Origin: Epiperipatus broadwayi
Lineage: Eukaryota > Onychophora > Udeonychophora > Euonychophora > Peripatidae
Length of the DNA stretch: 64,000 nt
Assembly (NCBI GenBank): GCA_028023455.1
Contig: JAQFVV010000287.1
Coordinates: 620,001-684,000, forward strand
Direction: 5' to 3'
Shown here: in pieces, positions 23,976 through 35,615 of the stretch
Position numbering within the stretch: position 1 is the first letter of the stretch
Layout: the number at the start of each line of letters is the position of its first letter
Translations under genes and position numbers: made by a program
Notes under the pieces: model-generated
Seen by the model: only the letters and a program-made list of their open reading frames with translations
Databases searched by the model: none
What the model was told of the DNA's origin: nothing

Positions 23976-26579
23976 AATGTTGTAATACCAATAATAATGT
24001 TATAATTACTTATTTGAGATTTATCATTTATATCATAAAGTGATTATCATATTGAGGCAATAAGTACATAAGGTTATATAAAGTCAAATCTTGTGTTTAG
24101 ATTTGTAGAGGTCTCTCTTGTAATAAATTAAGCACTCAAAGTGCATGTACTAAGATTATAGCCTTATTTAAGTATAAGTTTATATCATAATGCAATTTTA
24201 ACAATGTCATCACATTCAAAATTTCAATTTATATTATACACATTGTAATGACATGACATTATGTGCATTTTTGAAAATAGTCAAAGCAAAAGTCAGTTTG
24301 AGAATATGGACTGTGTGAATCTTATATTGACACACTAGATGGGTTCAAACCTGCTATAACATCACACTATTCAAGAATCAATATATCAGAGTAAAGTGGT
24401 TGTTGGGTTCTTTTTTTCCTCACTTTACCATTTATTTTAAGACATACAATCTTTATACAATAAGTAGTAAATTCAAATTTCCCATAGTTTCCATCCGTAT
24501 AATTGATTTCTTTCTTGTTTATAAACTAAAGTATTGCTTAACGAATAAAAGCATTGTATGAAAATATACTATTTAACTTCTTGAAATAGTGCCCCACCAG
24601 ATCAGGAACTTTTATGCAGGTTACAATCAGTACTCTTGCATGGGATAGCATTCCTTTAGCATAACCATGACGTGGAGCCCATATGATGTCTTGTCTCTAG
24701 TTCTTAAGTCTGTCATTCTAAATTACTGACATCATTATGAACAATAAAAACTTTGATAATTTGTAATGGTTTTTAAATTTATTATGAATATAATTACTTT
24801 TTAAAACAACAAACATAAAAATGAATTTACTATCCTAAGTTTTTTTTTCTTTTAATAGCATTATTGTTTTTCCTCTTAATTTTAATAATTGCACTTAGTA
24901 AAGTTTACTTCTACGGTAGGAGATTAAATTTCACTAAACAATATTATTATTTCATATATCAAACTTCACTTAAAATTAAATATCAGAGGTTAATGAGTCA
25001 TTATTTTAACACAATCAAAATATATTTCTTCAAAATCTCTACATTATTCATTACCTTTTTTAAAAGTAGCATTCAAATAAAATAATAAAAAAAAAAAAGA
25101 ATTATTAAAAGTTTATGATGTACTTCTAAATATTAATATGTTAGAATAAATTATAATATATGGTCACAAACTACCTCTATGATATTCAAATACTAATAAT
25201 GCAGAGTTGTACTATTTTTTATTTAGTTACTTTATTTCTAATATAAATAAACAATAATAACAACACAATCTTCTAAAGACTCTATACAATGCAAATGCAA
25301 TATTTTATTATTTCAAACTTACAAAAGTAGCTGACAGTTTCAACTGTTCAACAAACTTCTTCAGAGTTATAATACACACAATTAGAAATAATAAATTTAA
25401 AACAAAATATACATAATATATAAATATTCTAACATCACAAATTAAACATACAAAACAAAATTTTGTGAACATAATAAAAACTACAAAAAATAATTTAAAT
25501 AATTTACTGTGTTTTTTTATATCTATATCAAATTACATATGACTTAATTTCTCCAATCAGAGAGCAGCATATATAGGTAAGTGGATAATAGTTTTTAAAC
25601 AAACTAATGCAGTGCAAAGAATTCTCAAAGAAAAATAGTGATGGAAAATAAATTAGTCACTGAGTTTTAATGGCCTGATGATAAGAACCTTAGTTCTTTT
25701 GATGTCTTTCTAAAAGTGAATACTTACCAAACAATTTTAGAAGCAATAACTAGGTTGGTTGTGTAATAGCTACTTGAAAGAAAATCCTAAGACCAATTCA
25801 AGTCTAAAAAAAAAGACTTATTCTGAATTTATACTCTTTTGTCTTGGGAATGTAAAAGTATAAGCTCCCCTTATACCATGAGGTCCTTAATATATCTACA
25901 TAATTTTATATTTTGATATACAAGTGACAAATTTTCTGCATTCACAACTTTGACATCAATCATTTAATAAACTAGAAATTATTGCTAGCCCAGATATAAA
26001 TTTTAAACCTCACAAGATTAAGATATCTCTTTTTAATTAAACATAAACGCATGGACTAACTCAACTTGGTTTTTAAAACCTCCATTCCATATATTCTTGA
26101 AATTTATTAATAAAGATACTTGAAAAAGATTATCTTCATTCGTTGAAGAATGAAAGTATTAAGAAGTCCTATATATATATCACTAATATGCTTTGTGAAT
26201 TACCTTTATTTTGAAAAGTGAAAATAAATTTTATTTTTTAATTTGGAACACTTTTTTTTAATATAAAAAATTATAATTTATTTATAAAAATGGGGATTGT
26301 TTTTCATCATGTTGTAATTATAATCTTTTATAATTCTTTTATATATATATAAACAATAGAGGAGTCTACCTTAACTTTCTTATTCTTAAAACGTTTCACT
26401 TCCTTTATCATCTCATCCAAATAGCTTTGCCAATCAGATTCTTAAATTACTAACATTCTATTGGAATATCCCAAATTGGCATACAATGCATAAGAGATCA
26501 GGATAAAAAGATAGAAAATTTAATAACTAAATTAAGATGTCTAACATACAGGCTATACATATACCTGTACAAACAATGT
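23976..26579. other. AT-rich region with hammerhead-like word
   Basis: At 25330-25370 the minus strand reads CUGAAGA, a potential stem-loop, GAAAC, U, GUC, in a repeat also found at 34745-34880. The stretch 25680-25860 resembles 34110-34260 (agct)acttgaaa...; probably another dispersed repeat. Otherwise nothing is recognised. Confidence 0.4.
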
Positions 26580-26710
26580 AATATATAGGGTACTTTGAAC
26601 TCAGACTTTCACACGACCCTTAACTCTCCACACCATCTCATACCACTGATACACTTGACCCCAGATATGTCTAAAAGATAAATAATCACCAATATACTTA
26701 TTCCATGCTA
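26580..26710 (-). mobile_element. H-related element with tRNA-like body, fragment
   Basis: Minus strand: remnant of the head (ggtttagcatggaat), then 'attggtgattatttatctttt', 'caagtgtatcagtgg', and a tRNA-like stretch ending in gtgtgaaagtctgagttcaa. This is the subgroup also seen at 44465, 44655, 51890 and 52680. Confidence 0.55.
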
Positions 26711-27619
26711 AACCAAATTAAGATGAAAAATATTATGACAAAATTTACGATTGAAAAAACATTTATATTGTATCAAATCAAGATCAGTATTGAAGCTGAA
26801 GATATTTATAACAATAAAGGAAATAGATTATTACCTAAAACTAGAACAGAAAAATAAATAGAGAAAATATTTAAATATGTTGTGATTTACATGGGTGTGT
26901 GGTATTACTATGAAAGTGGCAAGTTTGGCAAAAATGAAATAATGAAACTGTGTGACATATATATATAATATGGAGAAATATTGTAGAGAGAAAATGTGAA
27001 TTTTTCTCTAGGATAGATGAAAAATGATAGAGAAATTAGGAATAAATTAGGGTAAAAAACTAAGAAGATTCTTGAAAAATAAGATAAAAGGAGTAAAAGT
27101 AAATTATAAAGAGTTTTGTGAATATACATTAGATATAAAGTAATAATAACTAACATTGTTATTTATTTAATATACAGTGGAACTACAAACTTTGTTATAT
27201 TTTCTTCCAAGCCCCACTCTCACCCCTGCCTGTAATGTATTATAGCATATAATAGCTTACATTTTGTTGCTTTGATTATAATACAATAGATGTCTATTGT
27301 AATGTAAGTGTATAGAAACATACTTTTCAACATGCATATATATATATGACAGCTATTTGATGTGTAAAGTAAGAATGTATAAATTAAGATTATAATACAA
27401 ACAATTTTTTTTAAATGATAATGTTATTAATAATAAATTGAGAAAGCACATTTATATATATTCAATAAGATATGTATGTTCAATCATTCACAATTCAGTT
27501 TCATCACAATTAAATACCTGTTCCGGACATTTTTTTAAATTCTAATGAGCTGCAGCATCATTTCACCAGTTAATTTAATATTTTTAAGTTTGCAATGGTT
27601 TTGGAATCTATACAACTAT

Positions 27620-30260
27620 TCTCTATTTGCAGAGAATAGCTTGGAATAGTATGATCCAGATTCTTGGCTTCATTCTTCATAGAGACTTACGGCTTTCTGA
27701 AGCAGTATAAAACCACCAATGAAAATGTTTTATGATTCATATTATTTAACCATATATTTAAGGCTTTTTTCACTTGGACCAAAAAATTATTCCTTACTTT
27801 AGTTACAATTTGGCTATTTCAGAGCACAAGCAATAGTGGGACGAATTTGCTTCTTTTTATAAATTTTCTGATCGATAACTCATTCTCTTTTGAAACATAT
27901 GGCTGATTTCAGAATATAACTTATTTTTCCTAATTAAATCAATAAATTTCTTTTTCTCATTTAATTAATGTACTTTACAACTTTTTGGGGGATTTATCGA
28001 TTATTATATTACAATATATTTTACTAAAAATATTCTAATATATACTGTATATAAAATGTTTTTGAAGAAAAAATTTTTGAACACATGCTTACAACTGCAT
28101 TAATGATTCTACTTAAATCATGAAAAACACAATTAAAAAAATCATGTATGAGATTTGAGAATGTTATATTAAGTAAGAAAAAAATGGCCGCTGCTAAACT
28201 AAGATTGTAAAATTTATTAAGTTTATGAATTTCCATGATTTTTTTTATTTATTTATTTGTTTACATTTTTTAAATTTAATTATTATTATTATTTTGAATG
28301 GTGTATAATTGAAGTCATATAATTTAATAAAGTGAAGTTCAACTATATTGTTATTATAAAAAACAGACAGAACTCTCCATACAGTAGTGCCACTCAATGC
28401 CAACCAGAGTAATCAATGAATGCCAGAAGGCTTGATTACTCTGGTTGGCACTACTGTATGGAGAGTTTTGCCTGTTTTAATAACAGTTATGTGCTAGCAT
28501 AAGAAATGGTAATCATGTGATTATTATTAGCCAGCTTAACAATCAACAAAATATTCTAATGAAACCTGTGGATTCCATCCAAAAGACAAATTCATTAATA
28601 GTATTTTATTAAGTCCTTTAATTCTTCCAACTTTATCCATAGATTTTATAGTCATTAACTATGTGATTCATAGATAAATTTGATTACATCAAGTCAAAAG
28701 CTGTTAAATTCCATTCATGAAGTGAATGAATGTAAAAAAAAATATGGATTGATCAGAATCTGTTAATAAAAATCCAGAAACATCCGTGAAGATTAAATCC
28801 AGATAGCTTTACTGTTGGATCTTTAAAAAATGTTAGAAATCTCATAAAAAGTTTATTTTTATGCCATAATTCTTTTGATTAATTTGAAGAAATTCTTGGT
28901 TGAACATCCAGAAAGAATATCTTGATTTCAGGTGCAATTTAAATGGGGTAGCTATGCAATGAATTATGGACAAGTCTAATCTACTTAACAGCTTTTTAGA
29001 TATTTTATTCTGAAACACTTTCTCTTCTAATACCTGGGAGGAATACATGAAAGAACAGGAAGTCACTACAAAAAAGTAGACTTGAATGAGGTGAATATCC
29101 AAAGTTTAAATGTATGAACTTATTTCCCATACACGATTATAGTATTCATTAGTAAAATATAATTCCATGGAAATTATCTGTAAAATACTTGCATTACAAT
29201 ACTAAGTAGAACCAGTTTTTCAAAAACAATTATTTTTAGAAATTATTTAAAATCTAATGTTATATAAAAAAGGAAATTAAATTAGGTTATTCTAAGTTAA
29301 TTCTAAACAGCAAAGCACAGGATTGTGTTTCAGTCTACAAGTTGAAAAAAAGTTTTATTCAGATTATGAAATGTGTTTCTGTTACGTAGATAAAAAGTTG
29401 AGCAAACTATCTTTGATGGATTAGTAATAGATCTCAGATTATGAAAAAAATGTCCAAATTTTTCTTATCCTTATTATGAAATTTTTCTATTTCTAGAAAG
29501 AATCTCTTTTGTGAAGTCAAAACAGTGTTATCAATATGGGTAAATTGTCTACATTCTGTTTTTGGAGGTTCACCAATGAATATATTAAATAAAGTAAGAA
29601 CTGAATTCTGTGATAGACAATTCTGTAAAAACATGTATATATTATACTTATCGTTTAGGGTCACTTGAATTTTTCGATTGTAGAACATTTTCCTCAATGA
29701 ATTAATGATTTTCCTGCATTTAAATAATTCCAAAACTTTTAGAAGATTGTACTTCCAAATAAAATTATAAACTGGGGTTAAATCAAAAAAGATAGCACCA
29801 ATTTTTTATTTATTTAGAAAACCTATTTCAATGTGAGTTGTTAATGATAAAACTTGTTCTCAGCAGGTTCTTTCTGCTCTATATAGGCAGATAATTTCTG
29901 ACTATTGGCAAAAATCCTGATATGATCCTTTGAGAAAGAATCTAAGGAAAACATGATAATAATATTGGACAACAATTTTTTGGAATATTATCAGGCTTGA
30001 TTTTAAAACTGCTTAGCAGGTTTTGTTTTTTATGCAAAATTTTGGGACTAGTTTCTCTATATTAATAATATTGCTGAAAAGTTTTACCAGCCACACTTTG
30101 AATTTAAGCTCTAGGAGTATCCATCCTATTAGTCCCTTCAACTTTCCTGCTTTAAATAATTTAGGACAAATTCAATCTACTAATTTTATTATATTAATAT
30201 TTGGAGGGTATTAATTTGATACTACAGGAATGCTGTGAAAGAAAAACTTGAAATTAAAGA
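27620..30260 (-). pseudogene. Jockey-like LINE reverse transcriptase relic
   Basis: Pieces of a Jockey-type pol protein appear on the minus strand in the expected order. EQVLSLTTHIEIGF lies near 29830-29870, followed by a DLT..Y-like catalytic block and LELFKCRKIINSL. Then come QVTLNDKYNIY and QNCLSQNSVLTLFNIFIGEP (29434-29733), equivalent to the NGLPQGSVL.P.LFNIYI.DLP motif. The YADD box has decayed to FTHIDNTVLTSQ, losing an aspartate. Lower coordinates hold a very decayed thumb and C-terminus, and an F element is inserted at 28360. Many stops show it is long dead. Confidence 0.75.
28360..28530. mobile_element. F element c (minimal fold-back)
   Basis: Almost perfect palindrome: gaactctccatacagtagtg with ccaaccagagtaatcaatga, then cttgattactctggttggca with gagagttttgcctg. 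A family end (gtaatcatgtgat) follows. There is no ribozyme segment. It lies inside the Jockey-like relic and is therefore younger than it. Confidence 0.75.
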
Positions 30261-30610
30261 TTAGCAATCTTATCAATCATTACAAATGTAGTTCTTTTAA
30301 AAGTACTTTTATAACCAATAAGCATTGAAATACTTATTTATTAGTAACTATGGATGAAGAGTAGTTGTAATGCACTGTATCACTGGTTGGCTTGACAACA
30401 GTGAGGATGTAAATAAAAAAAATTATAAGTGATGCTTAGTTTGATACAAGTAAATAAATATCCCATTTCAAAGACAAGGCTTCTTTAGCATCCCTTTCCA
30501 GGTAAAATGTAAAGAGAAAACAATATTTACCACAATAGTCAAACATCCAGTGGAAAGGATTCTCCCCTTTATTTTATTCTCTAGCCAAGAACTACTAGAT
30601 ATATGTCAAT

Positions 30611-30902
30611 AAACATCACATGATCACCATTTCTTATGCTTGCTTATAACTGTTATTAAAACAGGCAAAACTTTCTATATGTATTGCCACACAGTGCAAG
30701 CCAGAGTAATCAGTGATCGCCAGAAGGCAGTGCTCGCAGATCCAACCTCACTGATGAAGGCTGCAAGTCAGAAACTAATCTGGAGATATTGGATGAATAG
30801 GCACTAAATGGGGATTTTATGCACAAGCCTTCTGGCATCCATTGATTACACTGGCTTGCACTGAATGGCAATACATATAGAGAGTTTTGCCTGTTTTAAT
30901 AA
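30611..30902. mobile_element. F element d (hammerhead), 15-bp TSD
   Basis: Opposite orientation to copy a: it starts with aaacatcacatgatcacc and ends with gagagttttgcctgtttt. The 15-bp word tagatatatgtcaat occurs at 30596-30610 and 30903-30917, a perfect flanking duplication. The hammerhead-like segment lies at 30747-30786. Confidence 0.8.
30747..30786 (+). ncRNA. hammerhead-like motif in F element d
   Basis: CUCA, CUGAUGA, A-GGCU loop GUC-A, GAAAC, UA, AUC, UGGAGA. The core is intact. The cleavage triplet is AUC instead of GUC, which breaks the C-G pair of stem III, so activity is doubtful. Confidence 0.5.
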
Positions 30903-30919
30903 TAGATATATGTCAATAT

Positions 30920-31789
30920 AGATATACGGAGTAGCTGAATTGTATGACTAATGAATTCATTAATTTATTAAATATTATAACAGAATATCAATTTTTATTA
31001 TTTCTATTTAATAAGAATACAATTAGTATGCATTACTATATCGTAATTTAAAAAATACAAATATAAAATCTTTTCTATATATATTTAATTAATGAAAACA
31101 ACCAAATCTTTGTTTACGTTGACATTTAATGCAAGTAAAATAGTTTAATAAACTTCCTATTAAGAAATGTTTTTCCATTAACTACTTGCGTATTTTGTTT
31201 GAAATCTTAGAACTATAGATTTTCAATTAAGCTGCAATGTATCGTTAAAAATATTTTCTTATCTCCATGTGTTGAATGATTAGAATGATAACATGTCAGC
31301 GCAGTTTCGGCAGCAATGCACGTGACGAAAGATTTTTCATAGAAATGTTTCTAAAATTGCTAGTGCGATGTGTATTAGATATCACGCATAAACAGAAATT
31401 CCTAATTGCTTAAAAATATTTTTCTAAAAAGACATGTACGCATTATATATATATTTTTAATTTGCATTTTAATAATGTAACCGCTAATAAAAGTTAATGC
31501 AACGATAGCGTGACGAATTGAAGCTAAAGGTTCCAGGATCACATGACCCCCCAAGGAGTAACCATTCCAAAATTCTTTTAATAAAATTTATGCTGTAACT
31601 CTTCTATTGAGATACCATAATAAAATGTTTATATATTTAGAAAAGTAATATCTTTTTGGTGTTGAATGTTATATATATATAATAAAAGTAGCAATATTAC
31701 TTTCTATCAAAAATAACGACTGCTAGATGTTTCTCCATCAAATCTTATCTTAGTATATGCAGCAACTATCCATAAACAAGTATGGCCAT
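30920..31789. other. AT-rich spacer with one CpG-richer patch
   Basis: Around 31290-31395 there are several CpGs and an E-box CACGTG (near 31320). No exon or promoter elements beyond that can be supported. Confidence 0.35.
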
Positions 31790-32075
31790 TCCAAATCAAA
31801 AAAAGAAACTGCTCTATAAATGAGTTTTGCAATTACTACATAACCAATCTGAGAAACACAAATGCATCTATATATAAGGCATGGTGGTCCATTTTTATTT
31901 ATATTTTATGATGCTGTCTTTTAATTTCTTCAGAATACTTTTCTATCCAATATATTCTCTACCATAATTCCCCAATGGAAGCAATCAATATCACCCTTTT
32001 TTTAAATGTCTTTGAGATAATCGAGCCACCTCTCCATGAAAGCTTGGTCAAGTTCACCATTTAAACACTATTTTA
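31790..32075 (-). pseudogene. LINE C-terminal remnant
   Basis: Same element tail as at 21035-21425 and 59630-59905, with the zinc-motif-like end CICVSQIG on the minus strand (about 31830-31860). Heavily mutated and directly followed by F element e. Confidence 0.5.
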
Positions 32076-32084
32076 TGAATACTA

Positions 32085-32345
32085 AAGTCTCTGTACAATA
32101 GTGTCACCAAGAGCAAGCCTTTATAATCAATGGATGCAGAGAGGTTTGTGCATAAAATGCCTATCTAGTATTAAATGCAGTGCTCTTAAATCCAAGACTC
32201 CTCACTGATTAAAGCCGCAAGCTAGAAACTAGTCTGGGGATGTTGGATGAGTAACACTAGATAAAGATTTTATGCACAAACCTTCATGCATTATTTGGTT
32301 ACAAAGGCTTGCACTTGGTGCACTATTGCATGGAGAGTTTGGTAT
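32085..32345. mobile_element. F element e (hammerhead)
   Basis: Edges are tctctgtacaatagtgtcac and gcactattgcatggagagtt; inverted inner arms are aatcaatggatgcagag and aaggcttgcacttggtgc. No flanking duplication could be seen. The ribozyme-like centre is at 32199-32240. Confidence 0.7.
32199..32240 (+). ncRNA. hammerhead-like motif in F element e
   Basis: UCCUCA, core CUGAUUA (G8 lost), A-AGC loop CGCAA GCU-A, GAAAC, UA, GUC, UGGGGA. Stem II changed from GGC/GCC to AGC/GCU on both sides, keeping the pairing, which supports the fold. The core mutation predicts no activity. Confidence 0.55.
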
Positions 32346-32639
32346 GAAGTTGTGGAAGAATAAATATAAACAAAGTGATTATACAGAAAGTGGATTCTTG
32401 GATTCTTAAACTGGGTTTGGGAAAAGATAAGGGAGATTTAGATATAAAGGTTATGGAGTTGACAAAGATTATGACATGGAAATGGGATGGAGCAGAATAG
32501 AGAAAAATATAGGAAAAACTTAGGGTGGGGAATGGAAAGGGAAGATAAAGTGGCTAACAGGTTTCTCTGAGCATAGTGGCAAAGAAATTCCTGGAGAAAT
32601 CACACTGCATCACATCGCATACACTTTATTAACAGCATG

Positions 32640-33560
32640 TGTAAGCATATGAAATAATTATAATGCGATGTTTTGACCATTTTATGAAATTGTGTATTTT
32701 TCATTTGTTTTATATGTTCAATCTAATGGAGGGGGGTCACAATAATAGACTCTACAGTAACACAGTGAACAAGCTGAAAAATATATTGATTGGTTTATGG
32801 TCTTGCTATTAAATTAATGGATCATTCTTAAATGAATATTTTCTAATGTCTTTACATTGTGTTTATAAAATGTCCAAGTCTTATTTCCATGCAATAAATT
32901 AAATGTAGAATAACAGTTTTATACACAGCTAACTTAGTAACATTAGTTATTTTCCTATGATTAACTTATTAAAAGCAGCCACAGTATGTTGGAGTCTGCA
33001 TTGGATCTCAAGATCTAAGATCACCTTCCTACTTGTTCAACTACTAAGGTATTTATTTAAATTGGTTTACATTCTCAAGTTGATAACAGTCCAAGCTAAA
33101 AGTTGCAGACTACTTTTTCACCTTCACTGGCTAACATTAATTACTGCTTTGAAACCGTTAAATGCATTCTGTAAATTATCTTTTAAACTGGAAAAAATTG
33201 CACAATCATTAAGATACTACAAATCCAAAATCCAAGAAGTTGAAGTTCTTGATTTATTTTTGATTCAAATTTTTAAATTCCACAATTAAACCTGTATCAC
33301 ATCTTGATCCTTGTTTTATTATGACCTTGACTATGAAAAACTAGGAAAAAAAGTATAACAGGAAGAGAAGTGGTCCTATTATTCCCATTGCAACAGAAAG
33401 ATCATTAAAGGCATCTGTTAGATTTATTTTTTTATCATGCTATCTTATCAATGGCTTTCACTGATAACCATAATTCATTAATAGCAGTATTAATGCCTCT
33501 AGTAAGGATTTTAAGAAATTGTCTTCTGTTGGGATGATTAATTATAACTGAAGTTTGCTC
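32640..33560 (-). pseudogene. decayed LINE reverse transcriptase
   Basis: Minus-strand pieces: AMGIIGPLLFLLYF (about 33350-33400; cf. NGVKQGCVLAP.LF), an EFKNLNQK-like stretch, DCAIFSSLKDNLQNAF (about 33170-33215; cf. FADDCAL...E.LQ), and KTVILHLIYCMEIRLG (about 32860-32910; cf. LLYG.ETW). The order fits RT palm to C-terminus. Frame changes and stops are frequent. The adjoining tail at 31790-32075 could belong to the same insertion, split by F element e. Confidence 0.6.
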
Positions 33561-34514
33561 AGTTTAAAATATCCTTATGGTTATTATATATTGCTTTTCA
33601 GCAAGTTTTATTAATACTACCCCAACTTTTCATCTTTATATATGTATAAATAGTTAAGCTGCCTTTAAATAATCAATATCTTCCCAGCTCAATGATAAAG
33701 ATGCAATCATTAGGCATCATAATTGGTAAGAACTTTTATTAATTTATCACACTTGTTTTACCTTTTAGGTAATAATAGGTAGATAACTACATGCGAATCT
33801 TTAGTGGAATAGCTGACTTTGACATAGGCTATCTATCTGAAAAAATCTTAAGCCTGAAAAAAAAAAATCAAATTTACCAAATATGGACTTTAACCTTAGA
33901 TCATAAGCATGACAGGCAAATGTATTATTACTATATCACAAAACCGTTCATATATTATATATGAGATAAATAATGCAATGTAGCCTATTACTGGTGATGT
34001 TACTTAAAATCTTTCCAATAGTCCAGGCAGAAAATAAATATTCATCATGATAATCATCTTAATTTTTTGGTTTTATGCTCTAGTTAACATAAGTTGATAC
34101 ACATTTAACAAATAAATGGCTAGGTTGGGCTACTTGAAAAAAATCTTATACTTGCATAGAACTATATGAAAAAAATTTCAAAATTTCATCCAAATAGTAA
34201 CATAAATGAGTAAATCCTAATCCAATTAAAACAACAATAACAAAACAAAGACTTATTGAATGCAGAAAAGCTATTATCAAAAAAATAAAATAAAATTGTG
34301 ACTTGATGCAACTAAAAGGAAGAATGATGTCTTATGCAATTAATGACACATTATCACAAATGGTATGGATCCTTTCATCTATAAAATTTAAATTTTTCAA
34401 ATGTAATTGAAACTTCTGTTTCTTGGTGAATAAGATAATACATATTTCAAAATTCTAAAAAAATCACTTTTTTGTACTTTATTCTTCACATGAGACCTTA
34501 CACAGGCCAATAAT

Positions 34515-34740
34515 AACAGTAGAAAATCCCCCATATAATAGTGCCACCATGTGCAAGCCTTAGTAATCAATGGATGCAAAGTTTGTGCATAAAATCCCTA
34601 TCTAGTGCCAACTCATCCAATATTATCAGACTAGTTTCTAACTTGTAGCTTTTATCAGTGAGATATCTTGGATTGGAGAGTATCCATTGATTACTAAAGC
34701 TTGCATTTGGTGGCACTACTGTATGGAGAATTTGATATTA
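34515..34740. mobile_element. F element f (hammerhead)
   Basis: Edges ccatataatagtgccacca and gtggcactactgtatggaga with the inner arms gtaatcaatggatgc and atccattgattacta. The hammerhead-like segment (minus strand, 34623-34664) reads CUGAUAA, A-AGCU loop AGUU-A, GAAAC, UA, GUC. The core lacks G8. Confidence 0.7.
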
Positions 34741-34744
34741 TTTT

Positions 34745-34880
34745 TTATTTTTTTTTAGCAATCTTCAACAGAGTTGTAAAATATAATTGCATTACATTAA
34801 TTCTTCTTTATGCAATGGTATTTTTACCATCCTGAAGAAGAGTGCTAGCTGGTTAAAATTGTCACTCAATTTAATAAAAA
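34745..34880 (+). repeat. dispersed repeat with CUGAAGA...GUC word
   Basis: Related by eye to 25290-25385 in reverse orientation. Plus strand 34832-34866 reads CUGAAGA, an irregular stem-loop, AAAAU, U, GUC. This is a decayed hammerhead-like arrangement. Confidence 0.35.
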
Positions 34881-35615
34881 GCATAGTAAAAAGTATGAAG
34901 GGACTTTTTTAGGGATTTATTGAACATTTCTGGAAAGATAATACAGCAGTATTGTTTTAAAATTTTATTTAATATAATAAAAAAATAAAATGATTACATT
35001 CCAGTCAATACATGGTAATTGCAAATAAACTCATGATTCTCAGAAAGAAATTGCAAGATGAAATTAATTGTGTCTGACTATATACTTGCTACTCACAAAT
35101 ATTTGATTCTGGGATAAATTTACGTTTAACAGTTTGGAAGAAAGGAATACTTCACCTTTAGATATGACCCATTCTAGAACCAGTCAAAAAGCATTAAGAA
35201 TACTTTTTTTTTTCAGAAAAGGACGTATGAACTTACCAAATCTTGGGTCAGTGACATAGCTACTATTAAGCATGATTAAATGATCTTTAAGACCCACACC
35301 AGCATAAATATACTTTGGAACAGTATAGATATGATTTATTTTTTAATTATATGTGAAAAATATTAATGTTTTTTACTACTTTTTTGTGTTTGTTCACAAA
35401 GGAACTATTAATTTTAAATGAACGTATTTATCTTAAGACAGTTTTTATAATTAATTTTTTTCCTCTCATGCTTATCATTTACAACACTTTAAATACTTTA
35501 CATTATTTACAATCTCAATTCCAACACAGAAATGTTATGACTCACTTATAAGAATCAGTATTATCATTATCTTGATACTGAATTATAACAGTATTTTATA
35601 TAAATAATAAAAAAA
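34881..35615. other. AT-rich spacer
   Basis: Nothing is recognised apart from a short word (gacatagctactattaagc) that may belong to the dispersed repeat seen at 25747 and 34120. Confidence 0.45.

Noticed and set aside
25733-25808. Minus-strand segment between a long pyrimidine-tract acceptor and GGTAAGT
   Set aside because: Stops in every frame, and part of the sequence recurs near 34120, so it is a dispersed repeat and not an exon.
32957-33289. 110-codon plus-strand frame
   Set aside because: Antisense of a decayed LINE reverse transcriptase; the minus strand carries RT-like motifs in order.
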